NCBI GenBank assembly: GCA_948470475.1
Contig: OX419339.1
Span: forward strand, 7,416,685-7,480,684
From: Galaxea fascicularis
Lineage: Eukaryota; Cnidaria; Anthozoa; Scleractinia; Euphylliidae
Reading direction: 5' to 3'
DNA: 64,000 bases
Under the pieces are notes generated by a model. That model was given only the letters and a program-made list of their open reading frames with translations, had not been told where the DNA came from and searched no databases. The translations under genes were made by a program, and so were the position numbers. Below, piece after piece: positions 24,721 to 37,800 of this stretch (its first letter is position 1; every line of letters starts with the position of its first letter).

Positions 24721-24914
24721 TGAAGCCGGAAGTGGCCCTGCCCATTTATCAAGCTATGTGTATGCATGTATGTACCGTCCTTTTGGGGACAGGAGGGACC
24801 AAACTTCGTTTCCAGGGCTTTTCCATCACACCGTACAAGGGAGAAACTAAGTTACTAGACCCTTACTATGAACGATATCAAAGTAAGGTAAAAGACAGCT
24901 GAAAAGAAAGAAGA

Positions 24915-25075
24915 TTTTGCCGCCATACGCTCACGTTCTCGAGAAAACCTTAACTTTGGCCATTTCACGTTGTTGCTCTGCAGATGACGGCAAAAAAATG
25001 TACAAAACTGTAAAACGCATGTGCAGAGTGATCGTTTTTGCCAATCAAATCAATTGTTTTGTGGCGTTCTTTTTA
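24915..25075. repeat. Interspersed repeat 'gtgcagagcgat', copy 2
   Basis: Contains GCCGCCATACGCTCACGTTC, GGCCATTTCACGTTG, CGCATGTGCAGAGTGATCG and CAATTGTTTTGTGGCGTTCT, matching copy 1 in order. Confidence 0.6.
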
Positions 25076-25770
25076 AGCTCCCTGTTACTACTGAAACAGG
25101 TAGACTGTTTTTTCAAAGACGCGTGTAACAGTTTCCGTTAGCAAAAAGTGTGTTTGAATTTAACCCACGTACGTAGTTCACAGGTGACCGCAAAAAGGTA
25201 AGCGCACGTGATCACGTTCCTGAATCTTCTAATGGCGGGGTCTTTTTGACGGTTGACGGTTAATATTTCGGAATGACGTTTATAACACGAAATTAAAGTA
25301 TAAATTTGGCTATAATTTTTAATAAAACGATATAATTTTGCTCATATTTGAACAATCCAATTAGTCCTATAATTTGTGTGCTAAAAATGAGGTTTTTGGC
25401 CTTAAACTTTCAGCTGTATCATGTTGAGTAACAAACCGGCGAACATAAGAGAACCTGGCCGAGACATTAAAAATCATGAAGGAATGTTCCCACGTGCGTT
25501 TGCTTTTCGGTCAACAACCTGAAGCCACATGACCCAAAACAGTCACGTTTGTTGCCAATGGCATCTGTTGCGGTCGGCTCTCAAAAAACGGTCTACCTGT
25601 TTCGGTAGTATTTCCAGCGGCTTTCGAGTTTCGGGACGAGCGAGGGACTGTGGGTGAACGGGACTAAACGTGACGTCTGCGAGCATCTCAGCTCATGCGC
25701 GTTCCGCACGTTTGGCTTCGGTGGGGACGAAGGGACGAAGTGGAGAAGTTGTGGTGTCGAGGGTGACAAA

Positions 25771-25806
25771 ATGAAGGAAAGTTTGTCGATGGATTGCTTG
25801 TACTAG
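25771..25806 (+). promoter_or_regulatory. Upstream ORF in the USP10 5' leader
   Basis: An 11-residue ORF (ATG to TAG) lies 31 nt before the chosen USP10 start. A second upstream ATG at 25818 is out of frame and terminates just past the first splice junction. If the leader is transcribed as inferred, both could reduce initiation at the main start. Confidence 0.4.
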
Positions 25807-25837
25807 ATTTTCAGTGGATGCCTTTGAGGCTCAGGAA

Positions 25838-28800
25838 ATGCCTAATTCAGAAGAGGTGGGAAGAACGAAATCGCTGCTTCGTGGTTCTTGCTATGATTAT
25901 TGAGACACAAACGAAAAACATGTTGTAAGCTTAAATGACGTGCCCTGGACTGAAGATTTTGTGTTCTAATTATCTTTTGGCACAGGGCTTAACATTTGGT
26001 GATTTTACCGCAGAAGAATGGGAAAAATACTTCAGAAATTCAGCAGCTCAAATCGGAAATTCGCGGGCGGTCGAGGTACATTAGAACAAACTAAACTTCC
26101 TTGAAGTCTGCGTTTGTAATAAGCCTAACTTAATTTCTTGGTTTTAATCGTTGTGAACCTTTTGGTTTTTACCCAGTTCCTTTTCGACTTTGAGTATTCG
26201 GATCCCGATGAACCAGATAATACTTGCAAAGGTGCGTATTCTGAGTTTACATTTAAGTCTACGTTTTTAGTTTTAATGTAGCTTACTTTTCCTCTCGCAG
26301 GCTGATTTGGCGCTGGCCAACTGCATTTTTAATCGTTACAAGTGTTATTAAAATTAAAACAAATTGAACATTGCAGGACGTTATTCGGCCATCGTGGGTA
26401 TTCCAATTAGTCTGTAGTTGAATGAGCAAGAGCGAGACCTTTAACATCGCAGATCATAATTAACGGAAGAAAGTTAAGATTACTGATTAGTGTTGTTATC
26501 TAATGTTGTTGATATGTGTGCCCCATATAAGATCTAGTGGGTGGGGCTCAGAAAAGCAATGAAACAATCTTTAATAATATTGAGCGTCTTCTAACTTGTA
26601 GAAAATTGAATTTTTTATTACTTCTGTGTCCGTTTCGTTTTTGAGCTTGTTGGTGTATTTTAGGGCAACTTTTTTGTTTGTAAAACTGTGCAATAAAAAT
26701 AAAACACGAAAATTTAAACTGGATTGTAGAGCCTATGCAAAAATGACTGCCTTTAAATTATTCTTTTGTTCATATTCAAAATAGCCCAACTAACTTCATT
26801 TTTGATACAAAAATTCTATAGAATTTGTTATCCTGAGCGAGGTTAGTTGGGTTATTTTAAATATCAACAAAAGAATAATTTAAAGGCAGCCATTTTTGGG
26901 GCCACACTAATACCGCACAGGGAAGTTATTTTGTCCCTTTATTGCCGGTTTCCACTCTCTCACCATCATCAAAACCATTCAACAAATAAAGCCAAGAATC
27001 AAGAGATAAAAGAGGATGAATATTCAAACAGTTTCGCAAAGATTCAGGTCTGTGCGATGTTTCGTGCAGGAGATATTCGAAGAAACGTTTTACTCAAATT
27101 TATAAGGCTTTGTATGGAGACGCCATGTTTGTGTCCCACTGAGGGACACAAATATGGCGGCCGGAAGCTAACAAAAACATATGTCATTGAGTTTTGCTAT
27201 AAAAAAGCCTGTAGTCATCTTCTCAGGCCTCATAAACATCTATATGAGTACTTATTCTCATACAAGGACTGTTCAGATTGCAAAATCTCAGCAGATAAGT
27301 CACATTTTTTTAACCTACGTGACAGCATTCTCTGTCACCATTTTAATTTCATGTCACGCAAAAGCTTACAGATTCAACCTTGCTTTATCACGAGATGAAA
27401 ACCCTATCAAACTGAAAATTTGTAAAAAGATAAGTCTTCAGCTGTTCTAACAACCAAAACATATTATATTTTTATATTTTATATTTTTATATTTTTATAT
27501 TATAAAATATTTTTAAACATATTTTTGATAAACACGCGCTAATTATTATTATAAATGCCTTAGTATTAAGTAAATTATTCTATTGCTCTTCTGTTTGGAG
27601 CAATACTACTCAAACTAATCTGGACAAGCTCCAAGCAGTACAGAATTTCGCTTGTCGTATTTTGAGCGGCGCTAAAAAATTCGATCACATAACTCCTTTG
27701 CTAAAAGACTTGCGCTGGTTACCAATCAGGCAACAACTTTATTTTCGTTTTGCTGTTCTGGTTTTTAAGTGCATGACGAGTTGTGCTCTGGAGTACTTGA
27801 CATCAAAGCTCGTTGGAAGATCCGCCGTCTCGACAAGGAACACGAGAAATTCTCAACTTTTGAACATACCACTCTTCCGCACTGCCAGTGGCCAAAGGAC
27901 CTTTCAATATAGAGCAACCTCTCTCTGGAATGATTTGCAGCCTGCGCTCAAACTTAGCTCATCCGTGACGGAATTCAAGCGTTTACTCAGGCAAAAGCTT
28001 CTTAATGACTGCTTTATTTAATTAATTTAACTAATTTTATTGACCTTTGTCTTTTTTATCATTGTTACATTCTTATTGTTATGTATTTGGTTTATGATTT
28101 TGTGATGTAAATTTGACTCTGAAAAGCCCCGTGGGGACGAGCCAATAAAGTATGTATGTATGTAACTAAAATCTCGAAAGGATTCAATGATAATTCCTTA
28201 TTTTTTAATTTTGATGACATCATGTGAAAACCGAGAATTGCTTGGGTATGTAGCAAGACAAGAAACTCTGCTCCACTTTATGCTGTTGTTAAGCTAAGTT
28301 AAATAGGGAAAGGTAACAAGCAAGTTTTTCTGTTCCCAGGGGTGACAAATCAAGGAAATGTTGTTCAGGCAATACTTTAGTGAATTTACTGTGCGATTCC
28401 AAAAACTGTGAACACTTTGATTTGATCTTGGCATTTCCCATTGTGAAGAAACCAGTCAGAAGTGACATGAAACCACAAACTAATTACTGTTGCTGTTTGG
28501 GATTTAGTTTTCCTATGCGTGATTGGCTTTTTACTTGAAACACAATAACATTCCATAATTATTTCTACTGTTCACGGTTTTCAGATTTTCACAGTAAGTC
28601 CTCCATGACATTTGGAATATCCTCATTGATTTTGTTATGACATCCCCACAAGGATTTCAAAATTTCTGATGTTTTCCTGATGTCCTGGAGTAATATCATG
28701 TTTCCCTGGCATTTTTTCCTGTTTCCTGATTCCCAGCAAAAACTCTAGATTCCCAGACAAATTTTCTTTTTCTCCTGAGACAGGCCATCTTAGAGTTATC

Positions 28801-31800
28801 ACCTTCTCTCTGATGCTCTTCGTCTACTTTTCATGCAGGACCCCGTCTGTCCATGTAATTTATTTGGTATACGTACATCATGCACACAACTTTTGTCCGC
28901 ACAGTTACCATCCATCATCTTTGGAGAGTAAATTCTTGTTGGTGGTTGGTAGGTAAATATTGTTTGACAAATATGCCCGGTATGGGGAAATGGTGAGTCA
29001 GGTGTGGAATAACTTTTATCAAGCTCTTTGTAACTAACTGTAGAATTAAGAACTGAAGTAGCAGGAGGATATTATAAAGTAACAGGAGAATCTGGCCACT
29101 CAGACAAAAAATTACCTTCAAGGCTGCTACAGGCCATTGAAATTTAGCTGGAGAATTCCACGCAGTAGCTGGGGAATTCTCTGATCTCCAATGCCTAATG
29201 AACACCCTGAGAATTGATTATACTTTTCATAGCAAATGATGCTAGAGGGCAGAGCTTATCCAGTGACAGTGCTGGAGCCAAAAATGTCCCAGTGGGACTG
29301 GAAGATTCAGGTGTGGAAGTTGGACAGGAGAGTGAACAGGAAAATGCCCCAGGAAAAACAGTGAAATTTGCTGATGATGTGAAGAATAATGTACCTCATG
29401 AAAAACAAAATCGGGAGCCACCAGGTCAAGGGAACCAGAGCAATAATGAAGTCATTGAATTTGGTGGGAAAAGCATTGTTGAACAAACCAATCCTGAAAC
29501 AAATAAAGGCAAACCTGTTAGGTAAGATTTTTACAAGGTTTTTAACAAGCGTATATGATTACTTGTTACATGATCTTTGTAAGCATACACTCACAGTTAA
29601 CAAACAGTAAATTTATTGATCAAAAGAACATTGCCACATTTGCAGTTTTTGTCTGAAATGACAGCCTCTAATTCTCCACAGGGCTGTGCTCTAGCGGCGC
29701 CCGGTCGCCCCTGGCGACTTACTTTTGCCATCAGGCGACCAAGAAATATTAGTTTTTGCACCAAACTTATATGCTGGGCGCCCTGGATTTCAAGGGTTTA
29801 GAGGTTTGGGCGCCCAACTACTTTTCTTAGAGCACAGCCTTGTCTCCACCTTTACAATATTCATTTTTTCAGTTGCTGATAGTCTTAACTTTTACTTTCC
29901 ACATATCTGCAGCAGCTCTTGCTTAAAGTTATTATATCATGCATAAATGAAGATTAGGCTATCTACCCACTTGTTTTGCCAGTGTTTTGAAGTTCAATTA
30001 TCAAGCTCAAGAAATTTGCAAAAACAAAATAAGTCAAATTGGTCTTTTTTTTGCAGCCCTTTGTCAGCAGGATCTCGTGATGAAGATAGTTTCCCACCAC
30101 TGTCATCAGCAGTTGCAGATAAACAAGGGGAAAAACCTGAAAATGAAAGGTCACGCAAACGACGCAAGCGGAGACGACAGAGGAAACGGTCTGGCTCAGT
30201 GTCCAGCTCCTCAAGTGAGTGTAGTGAAAAGGAGAGGCATTCTTCAAATTCACCTGGATCCATTGGTAAAAACAAAACCACCTGTTCATTACTGACTACA
30301 GAAAAGGTCAAAGGCGACAAAGACACAACAAAAGTGCATGTGAATGTGTTGTATTCAGCACACAAGGAGCACAAAGGAAGTGATAATTCCATGGACAAGA
30401 AGCCAGAATCACCAAGAAACAGTACAAGCTCTTGTGATGGAAAAACCTTCAAAGAAAGAAACAGTTCTTCATCTACAGATGGAACGTTGAACAGCCCAGT
30501 TCAAAGTGACACAGATGTTAAAGTCACTTTAAGCGTATCATTGGAGTCTTGTAGTCCAGACAAGAACATAGCTTTAGTACAGGAGAATGAAGGTCTCCAG
30601 ATTTCAGCTGATCAGAATAAGATGCCAAGTGATGCTCACCAAGAAGTACTGGTTAAGAAGGAACCTCAGAAACCGTCATCTTGGGCTGACTTGTTTAAAA
30701 GCAGCTCCAAACCATCACCAGGCATTGTTATTAAGGTGCAGAGTCCTGCATCTTTAAGGACAGAAACTCCTGCAGGTTTAGGGTCAAAGAAGACAGAAGA
30801 CCCAGTTGCCCAAACAATAGTTGGTATTGAAGAGGACAAGTATGCAAAAAGATTTGCAGGTACATGTAATTTTAATCACATTTTTTGCTAGTGAGATTTT
30901 CATTCATAAGTTTATGGTTAAAGTGCCAATGGTAAGAATGGTAAGAAGGTAATTATGGGATGAGTACATAATGTACCATACTTTGCAGAAACACTGGTGA
31001 CTTTGTGTATAACACACATTACTCAAGCTAGTAACGAGAGATGAAACCACAAGCATTTATTGTGGAAAAGACTGTTTCAAAATTTAATGTCATGCTACTG
31101 CTGTGCTAAGTGGGCTTGACTGTATCTAGCACAACTCCAGCACAACTTGGTTTCAGACATTGAATTTAAAATTTTCAGATGAATTAAAAGCTGTTGCCAT
31201 AAACAAATCACTGACTAGAGGTTCTATGAAGTAAATAAAAAAAAAAACGGTTTAGCTAACTTTTAAAATGTATTTATAATTCATGAATTAAGTTCAACAT
31301 GGAAATGGTACTGTTTGAAACCAAGTTGTCCTAAACTGCGATGTAGCACAGCAATGTCTGTTATGTTACATCGACATGGCAGTAGCATGACTTGGTTTCC
31401 AACGTCATGTTGAAGTGGATCAATTGATCAATTCAACTCAATTGAAAACATTTGAACATTTGAAATAGACCTAAACTTTACATTAATTACTTGCAGTTTG
31501 AGTGGTAATAGGATGAGCAATACTGCATTATTATTTAAAAGTTCAGGAAATTGTTGATACTTTGTGAGATTTCCCCAGCCCTAATGTGGAAGTTAGCAAT
31601 TAGTTTAGTCTTTGATTTGCATCATGTACAGTGTAGTTTGTTGTTCATGTTGTGTGGATGACTCGTTGTCTTTCAGAAACTATCCAGAAACAGCAGTTAA
31701 ATTACAGACAGAAGGCTTTGATCCCACGAGGACTCACCAACAAAGGGAATTGGTGTTACATTAATGCTGTATCCACTGATTTATTCCTTGCTGGCAATAC

Positions 31801-34800
31801 TAATACAATATTATTGAGTCTCTTTCAAGTACTGTAAACAACGCTGGCTGTATGGTTTAGATGCATTGGACTTTCAAAGTGTTATATTTACACTGTATAT
31901 TGTTCCCTATTTTTTTTATTAACTCAAAACTAGATATATGTAGTTACTAAATCATTAATAAATTGATTTATACTAATAAATCAATAATTATTATTGTTCC
32001 ACCTCTTTAGTCAAACATGTGTAATCTGGGAACAAGCCTTGTGATTTACTATCCCCATCCTCTAAATAAATGTATTGTGAACTATTTCATACATCTGGTA
32101 TTCATGGGTTACATTACTTGGGGCTGGGCACCATGCAAATTGGATAAGTTGAAATCCAGGGATATTTACCCACCTGTGACAAATAGTTGCCTTGCTGCTC
32201 AAAACCGTAATGAAACCCCCGGGTGTTGTGATGCTGAAAGTCTGTAGTGAAATGCGTGAATGTGAGTTTGTGAACAACCATGCCGTTGTAAGAGAGGGTT
32301 AGAAAGTTCACCAGGAGCGAATTGCTGAAGCAGAAACATGCAAATAAAAAAGCTAACATAATTTTTATTTGGTTTGGATAATGGCTCATGGAGATGCCAA
32401 AACGTTGGCTTTTCACTTTTTTGTTTAGAAAGTTGCAAGAATGCAAGTTAAACAGGTTCAACCTGGAATGTTGCTTCATATATTTTTACTAGTCCTTGAC
32501 AATTCTGTTAACAGACATTACAGGCATTAGTGGGCTGTCCACCATTCTTTAACTTGTTGAGGCAGCTGCCATTTATAAGGGAGAGAGGACCAACATCAAC
32601 ACCCATTCTGGACAGCTTGTATAGTATTTTTTGTTAATGTTTGACTGTCTTTGCTCTTGATTTAATAGAACCTGTTCAATTTTTTGTTGCTATCCATTTT
32701 TATTGCAGAATAAGCTGCATGAATGAATTTAAGGAGCTGGTAGCTAAACCAGGTAGGACTCCTCAACTTACTTAAACATTGTTTTGCATGTAAAGGCTTA
32801 CATGTGTTTGTGTGTTAGAACTTAAAAGCGTACAAGTCATGTACTTGACTTGTGTATTTCAAGCGATTTGTTACCTTCTTACTTTAGAGATGTGTTAATC
32901 AATTCCACTTCTATATTTGTCACTTAAAGCATAGGCTGTTTTTAAAATGTTATTTTATCTCTCAGTTAGTATGCATGCTGTGATTGGTAAATTTTGTGGG
33001 CTGTATTCTACTGTATGGCCCACTAAATTTGAAAGTTTCCTTTCCCACGTGCCTGATTAACCTCTGAGATATAACAGATATCTTACTAACCTTGCTTTCT
33101 TGGTCCATGCTGTAAGTTATGGATCCTTGTTTTTTCCTGCTGATTTATGAGTGAACGGGTAAAACACTTGGTCTATAAGTTACAGTACTGACCTTGAACT
33201 CTAGTAAGAGGTGTTTAATTTAAGTTTGTTTGTCGATTGAAACAGTCTTGTGTGTTTACTTTTAACAGCCAATTCCTCTACTGCACCTAAGACAGAATTC
33301 AAAATTGATGAACCATTTGAGCCTTCATATGTTTACAAGATGCTGACCACAATCCAAAGTTCACTTTCTGTAAAAGTGAGTCTAGTAAATTTCTCAGTTT
33401 TATCAAAATGAGAATAATAATTATTAAATCTAGGTATGCATTTACATGAAAGGGATGGGGTAATGTGATATTTTTGTCAATCTATTTTTGCTGAGAGAGT
33501 GAATATTGTTACATGGACAAGTGGAAATGGAAAAAAAATTGATACATGCTTCTTACAGTGTACATTCTCACTTAATATCTTGTCCATCTAACAAGATTTA
33601 CTCTCTCTGTTCATATTAATACAAATGTACCATGCTATCCCCATTCCTTTTGTGAAAATCTGTATTTAGTTGTCCTGGATCCAATAAACACCCTAACAAT
33701 TTACATTTATACAATTAATGCATTGCCTTTAGGATCATTTCATATTGCTTAACACTTTGAGAAAAAGTTAAACGCTAAGTTCCATGATGTTGAAAGGGTT
33801 GAAGTGACCAGTTACCCAGTAATTTTTTTCAAACAATGAGTTAACTACCTATAAACTAACCAAGAATACAAGGTAACAGCTCTTTATTTTTGTTGGTATA
33901 AAGGGCCGACAGGAAGATGCTCAAGAATTTCTAAGCTGTATTCTTAATGGAATGCATGAGGAAATGCTGCAGCTTAATCTGGTTTCTAAACCAGGCAATG
34001 GTAAAGTTTTAAAAGTAGTTAATATAAGTGTTCCTTTCCTTAACAAATAGTTTTTTCATCCCTTTCTTCTCTTTGTCACTGTTACATGTGGGGGTACATA
34101 TCCAGTTCTTTCCATATGTGAGGTAATGATATAATTTTTACAGAAACCCCATGGGAGGCAAAAGAACCTGACACTTGCCACTCACTATAATTCATTCAAG
34201 ACATCATTGCACTGGACTGTTGAGATCACTGACAATGTGTTATGCAGCAAACAGCACATTTTACAGTTGTGTGTTCAGTGTCTTTTGATACAAACCTCTC
34301 TGTTTTCTCAATGTAAATGTGGACCAGTTAGCAAACGAAAAACATGATTCCCTTGACAAAAGCAGTGGGGTCTGTATCAAAACAAGACCTACATGGAAGG
34401 CTTACATTTCAAGAGTTGGAAAAGATTTCGAGTGAGTGGAAAAGGTCGAAAGTCATGTGTGCTAGACCAACAGAGATTAGAACATGTTGTCATCAAGTGA
34501 AGTGATCAAGTCTGCCAACTCAATTTCTGTCAAAATGAACAAGACTGATTCACCCCCCCCCCCCGCCCTGCCCAACCCTGATGTCACTGCAGAATTAAGC
34601 AGTTTATTGCCTTTGTATATAATGAATCAAGTCTTAATGTTTGCAGCTTCAGAAAGTGAGACTTCAGAGGTGTTGACAGAAGCTCACAGTGATGTATGTG
34701 ATGATCAAACCATTGGGTTACAGGAAGATGATGGCGACTGGGAACAAGTTGGACGTAGAAACAAATCAATGGTTACTAGAATGGTAATGTGTATTTCCAG

Positions 34801-37800
34801 AAAATACCCATCTCCCCCCCCCCCCCACCCCCCTTCCTCATTGTAAATTTCAGAGGTGCTGGCGGGGGAATGCTGGATAATGTTGGTTTGTTAGGAGGAA
34901 TATTAGATGGCGGCCAAAGACTAGTTGGTCCCTAAGGGGCTAGTAACCCCATCATAAATGTCAGATTTTGAAATGAACCTTCTTGTTTATCTGTTTTCAG
35001 GCATCTTATCCACAGTCACTTATCTCAGATATCTTTGGTGGGTTCTTACGCTCATCAGTTCACCAGGCTGGTTTGAAAGACTCTGCTAATGTTGAACCAT
35101 TCTTTGAACTTCAGTTGGATGTGCAGGTTAGTAAATGAACTGGATTATTGAGCATTGAAAAACTGTAAAATGTAATTTAGATGTAATTTGTTTATCCACG
35201 AAACACCAAAGAGCTCAAGAGAACCGGTAGTCTAGCAGCTCCTGTAAGCTCTAAATTTCATTAGCGGGGATGGTGTTGCACCTCTATTGTTTTAGGGCTA
35301 GGGTCCATTGTTTGTGCTGTTTGTTCTTTTGTTCACCTGAGGGGTTGCAAGCCAATCACGCGAGACCTTAAGCTACGGTAATACGAGCAACAAAAACGTC
35401 CAACTTGTCTCGCAACATTGCTGCGAAATTAGTTGAAAAGCGATGTTGCGCGTTTTACATCCCACATACAACTTGTCTCGCAACAAAAAAAATGTGTTGC
35501 AAGTTGCTGCAGCGTGTTGCAGAAAGTAGAACGGACCTCTACTTTCTGCAACACGCTGCAGCAACTTGCAACACATTTTGTTTGTTGCGAGACAAGTTGT
35601 ATGTGGGATGTAAAACGCGCAACATCGCTTTTCAACTAATTTCGCAGCAATGTTGCGAGACAAGTTGGACGTTTTTGTTGCTCGTATTACCGTAGCTTTA
35701 CGGAAACTGCAACATGACCCAAGGGAACTCATTCAAACATGTCCGTGCATTCCAGATCGAATTGGAATTTGGAAATGTTGGTTTTTGGGGAGAGGGGAAA
35801 ACCGGAGTACCTGGAGAAAAACCTGTTGGAGCAAAGAAGAGAACCAACAACAAACTCAACCCACATATGGTGCTAAGACCTGGAATCAAACCTGGCACAC
35901 ATTGGCGGGAGGCGAGCGCTCTCACCACTGTGCCATTGCTGCTCCCCTCCGCTGTGCGACTTTCAACCTCTGACTGCAAATGGAATGCCCATCAAACTGT
36001 CCATGGCCATCACTTAAACCCTGGTCCTTTTAAAATTACAAGTTGTCAATATAATTTCTTGAATATAAATTTTGACCCGTCACTGTAGCCAAACAATATA
36101 TTATTTACCTCTTAATCCACCAACACTCGTTTATACAATAATTTGCTAAAGGCAGTTTTGCAGGGGTTTCAGTAATTGAAGAAATAGGAGGGTATAGAAT
36201 TCTAACTAGGTGGGTACCCCTAAGATTTCTTTGGCTTGCCCCTTTCAATACCTAAACAGCAAAGGCGGGTACTGTTACAGAGCATATAGGTGCTGGTACC
36301 CAGGTCCTGGCTTCTAATAACAACGCTAGTTTTCTTGTGCGGACTGCCTCTCAATAATGTGCGCACAAATCCATGTTGTTTGTTTTCTAGGTTGTGTAAC
36401 TTCAGATTACTGGATGTTCCATATTTTTCTTGGAATATGTCATGCAATCTGTATTTTTCTGTGTTTTCTAGACTGTCACATCAGTTGAAGATGCTTTGAA
36501 GAATCTGGCATTAAAAGAGGAGGTACAAGGTTACACTTGTACAAAGACAAATGTTCAGGTGAGTATCAGCAGAAACCATGGTTTGAAATAACAAAGCATC
36601 TGAACAATGCAGGTACAGTTGCTTGTAGAAGGATACAAAATTCATTTGAACTATTGATAGTTCTATCCACCACCAACTCGAAGAAAGAGATCAAAACAAG
36701 GCCTTTTTCACTTAATGCTAAACTTAATGTTAGAAGAGCATTAAATGCACACTTAGCTGTGTGAAGTATGGAAAAATAGGAAAAAGCCATCTCATTATCG
36801 TGACCTTGACAAGGTTTTCGTATTTTCAGGTTGATATCTCCCGCCGTGTTTCACTGGAGGGTTTGCCAAAAGTTCTTATTCTTCATTTGAAGAGGTTTAT
36901 TTACTCCAAATCAGGCAGTCAAAAGTTACAGAAGGTGATTGACTATCCACTGGAGCTGACAATGGGCAAAGGTAATAGTTGCATTTCTAAAGTTTAACGT
37001 TTCCTTGTTTTTACTTCAAAAGTTTTGTTTTTTTTCTGATGTACACAATTTCTCTACGGGCCATTTAAGCCTCTGGCTTTGCCCAGAGAAAAAAGCGCGT
37101 AGCATATATACTGCTTGGACTGTGTAGGTATCATAACAAAACATTTCCAACGGTACAAGCAAAATTACGATCGCGAAAATGCCCAAATGAAAAAACAAAT
37201 TTTATCAAGACGCCACAAACGACTAACGAAAGAAATATAGAAGAGAAGGAACTTGTTTTCAGCTAACCACTTCCAGTCCTTGTTTACATGTAAGTTATGT
37301 AAAGTTAACACAGAGTTGCTGTATTTGACAGAATTGTTATCGCCAAACGTAAAAAACAAGTACTCCGCTGCTCAGAGAACCTACAAGCTGTTTGCCGGTA
37401 AGTTTGTCAGTCAGTTACAGACAAGAGGCTGAAATAACTTACACTAGCATGGGAGTTATGTACACACCGAAGAGGTCATGGAGGAAAATAGTAAAAAAAA
37501 GTGTTTTAATTAATGAAGTTCCATTAGGAGTTATCGGGATACGGGATATTTAGGTAACAAATTATAGGGCTGCGGAATATTTGGGGGGGGGGGGGAAATT
37601 AACAGGATACTAGATATTTCAAAAAGAGTTTGCGGAATATCGAACTGGCATTAAAGGGATACAAACCTCCTGAAGGGATTAACTGGATAGGGGATATTTA
37701 GACCAAAAATTAATGGGATACGGTATACTCTGACCCCGTAATGGGGCCTCAATTATGAAACGCTTAGAACTGCTGGTAACATGCAAAATGTTTTTCTTTT

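Larger units (their letters stand above)
22822..25837. other. CSRNP 3' flank, repeats and 5' flank of USP10
   Basis: AATAAA at 23023-23028 is a likely CSRNP poly(A) signal. The rest holds the repeat copies listed separately and, from about 25560, a GC-richer stretch that is probably the USP10 promoter and 5' UTR. The open frame at 23037-23444 shows no domain and is not called. Confidence 0.6.

Noticed and set aside
26847..27398. 183-codon open frame as a gene
   Set aside because: It spans a foldback arm and an interspersed repeat that has a second, non-coding copy at 63.1 kb.
27662..28021. Stand-alone 119-residue host gene
   Set aside because: It is the C-terminal tail of a CR1/L2-type reverse transcriptase in a truncated element.
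35373..35732. Pair of Cys-rich proteins encoded on opposite strands
   Set aside because: The frames are mirror images produced by the palindromic MITE, not proteins.
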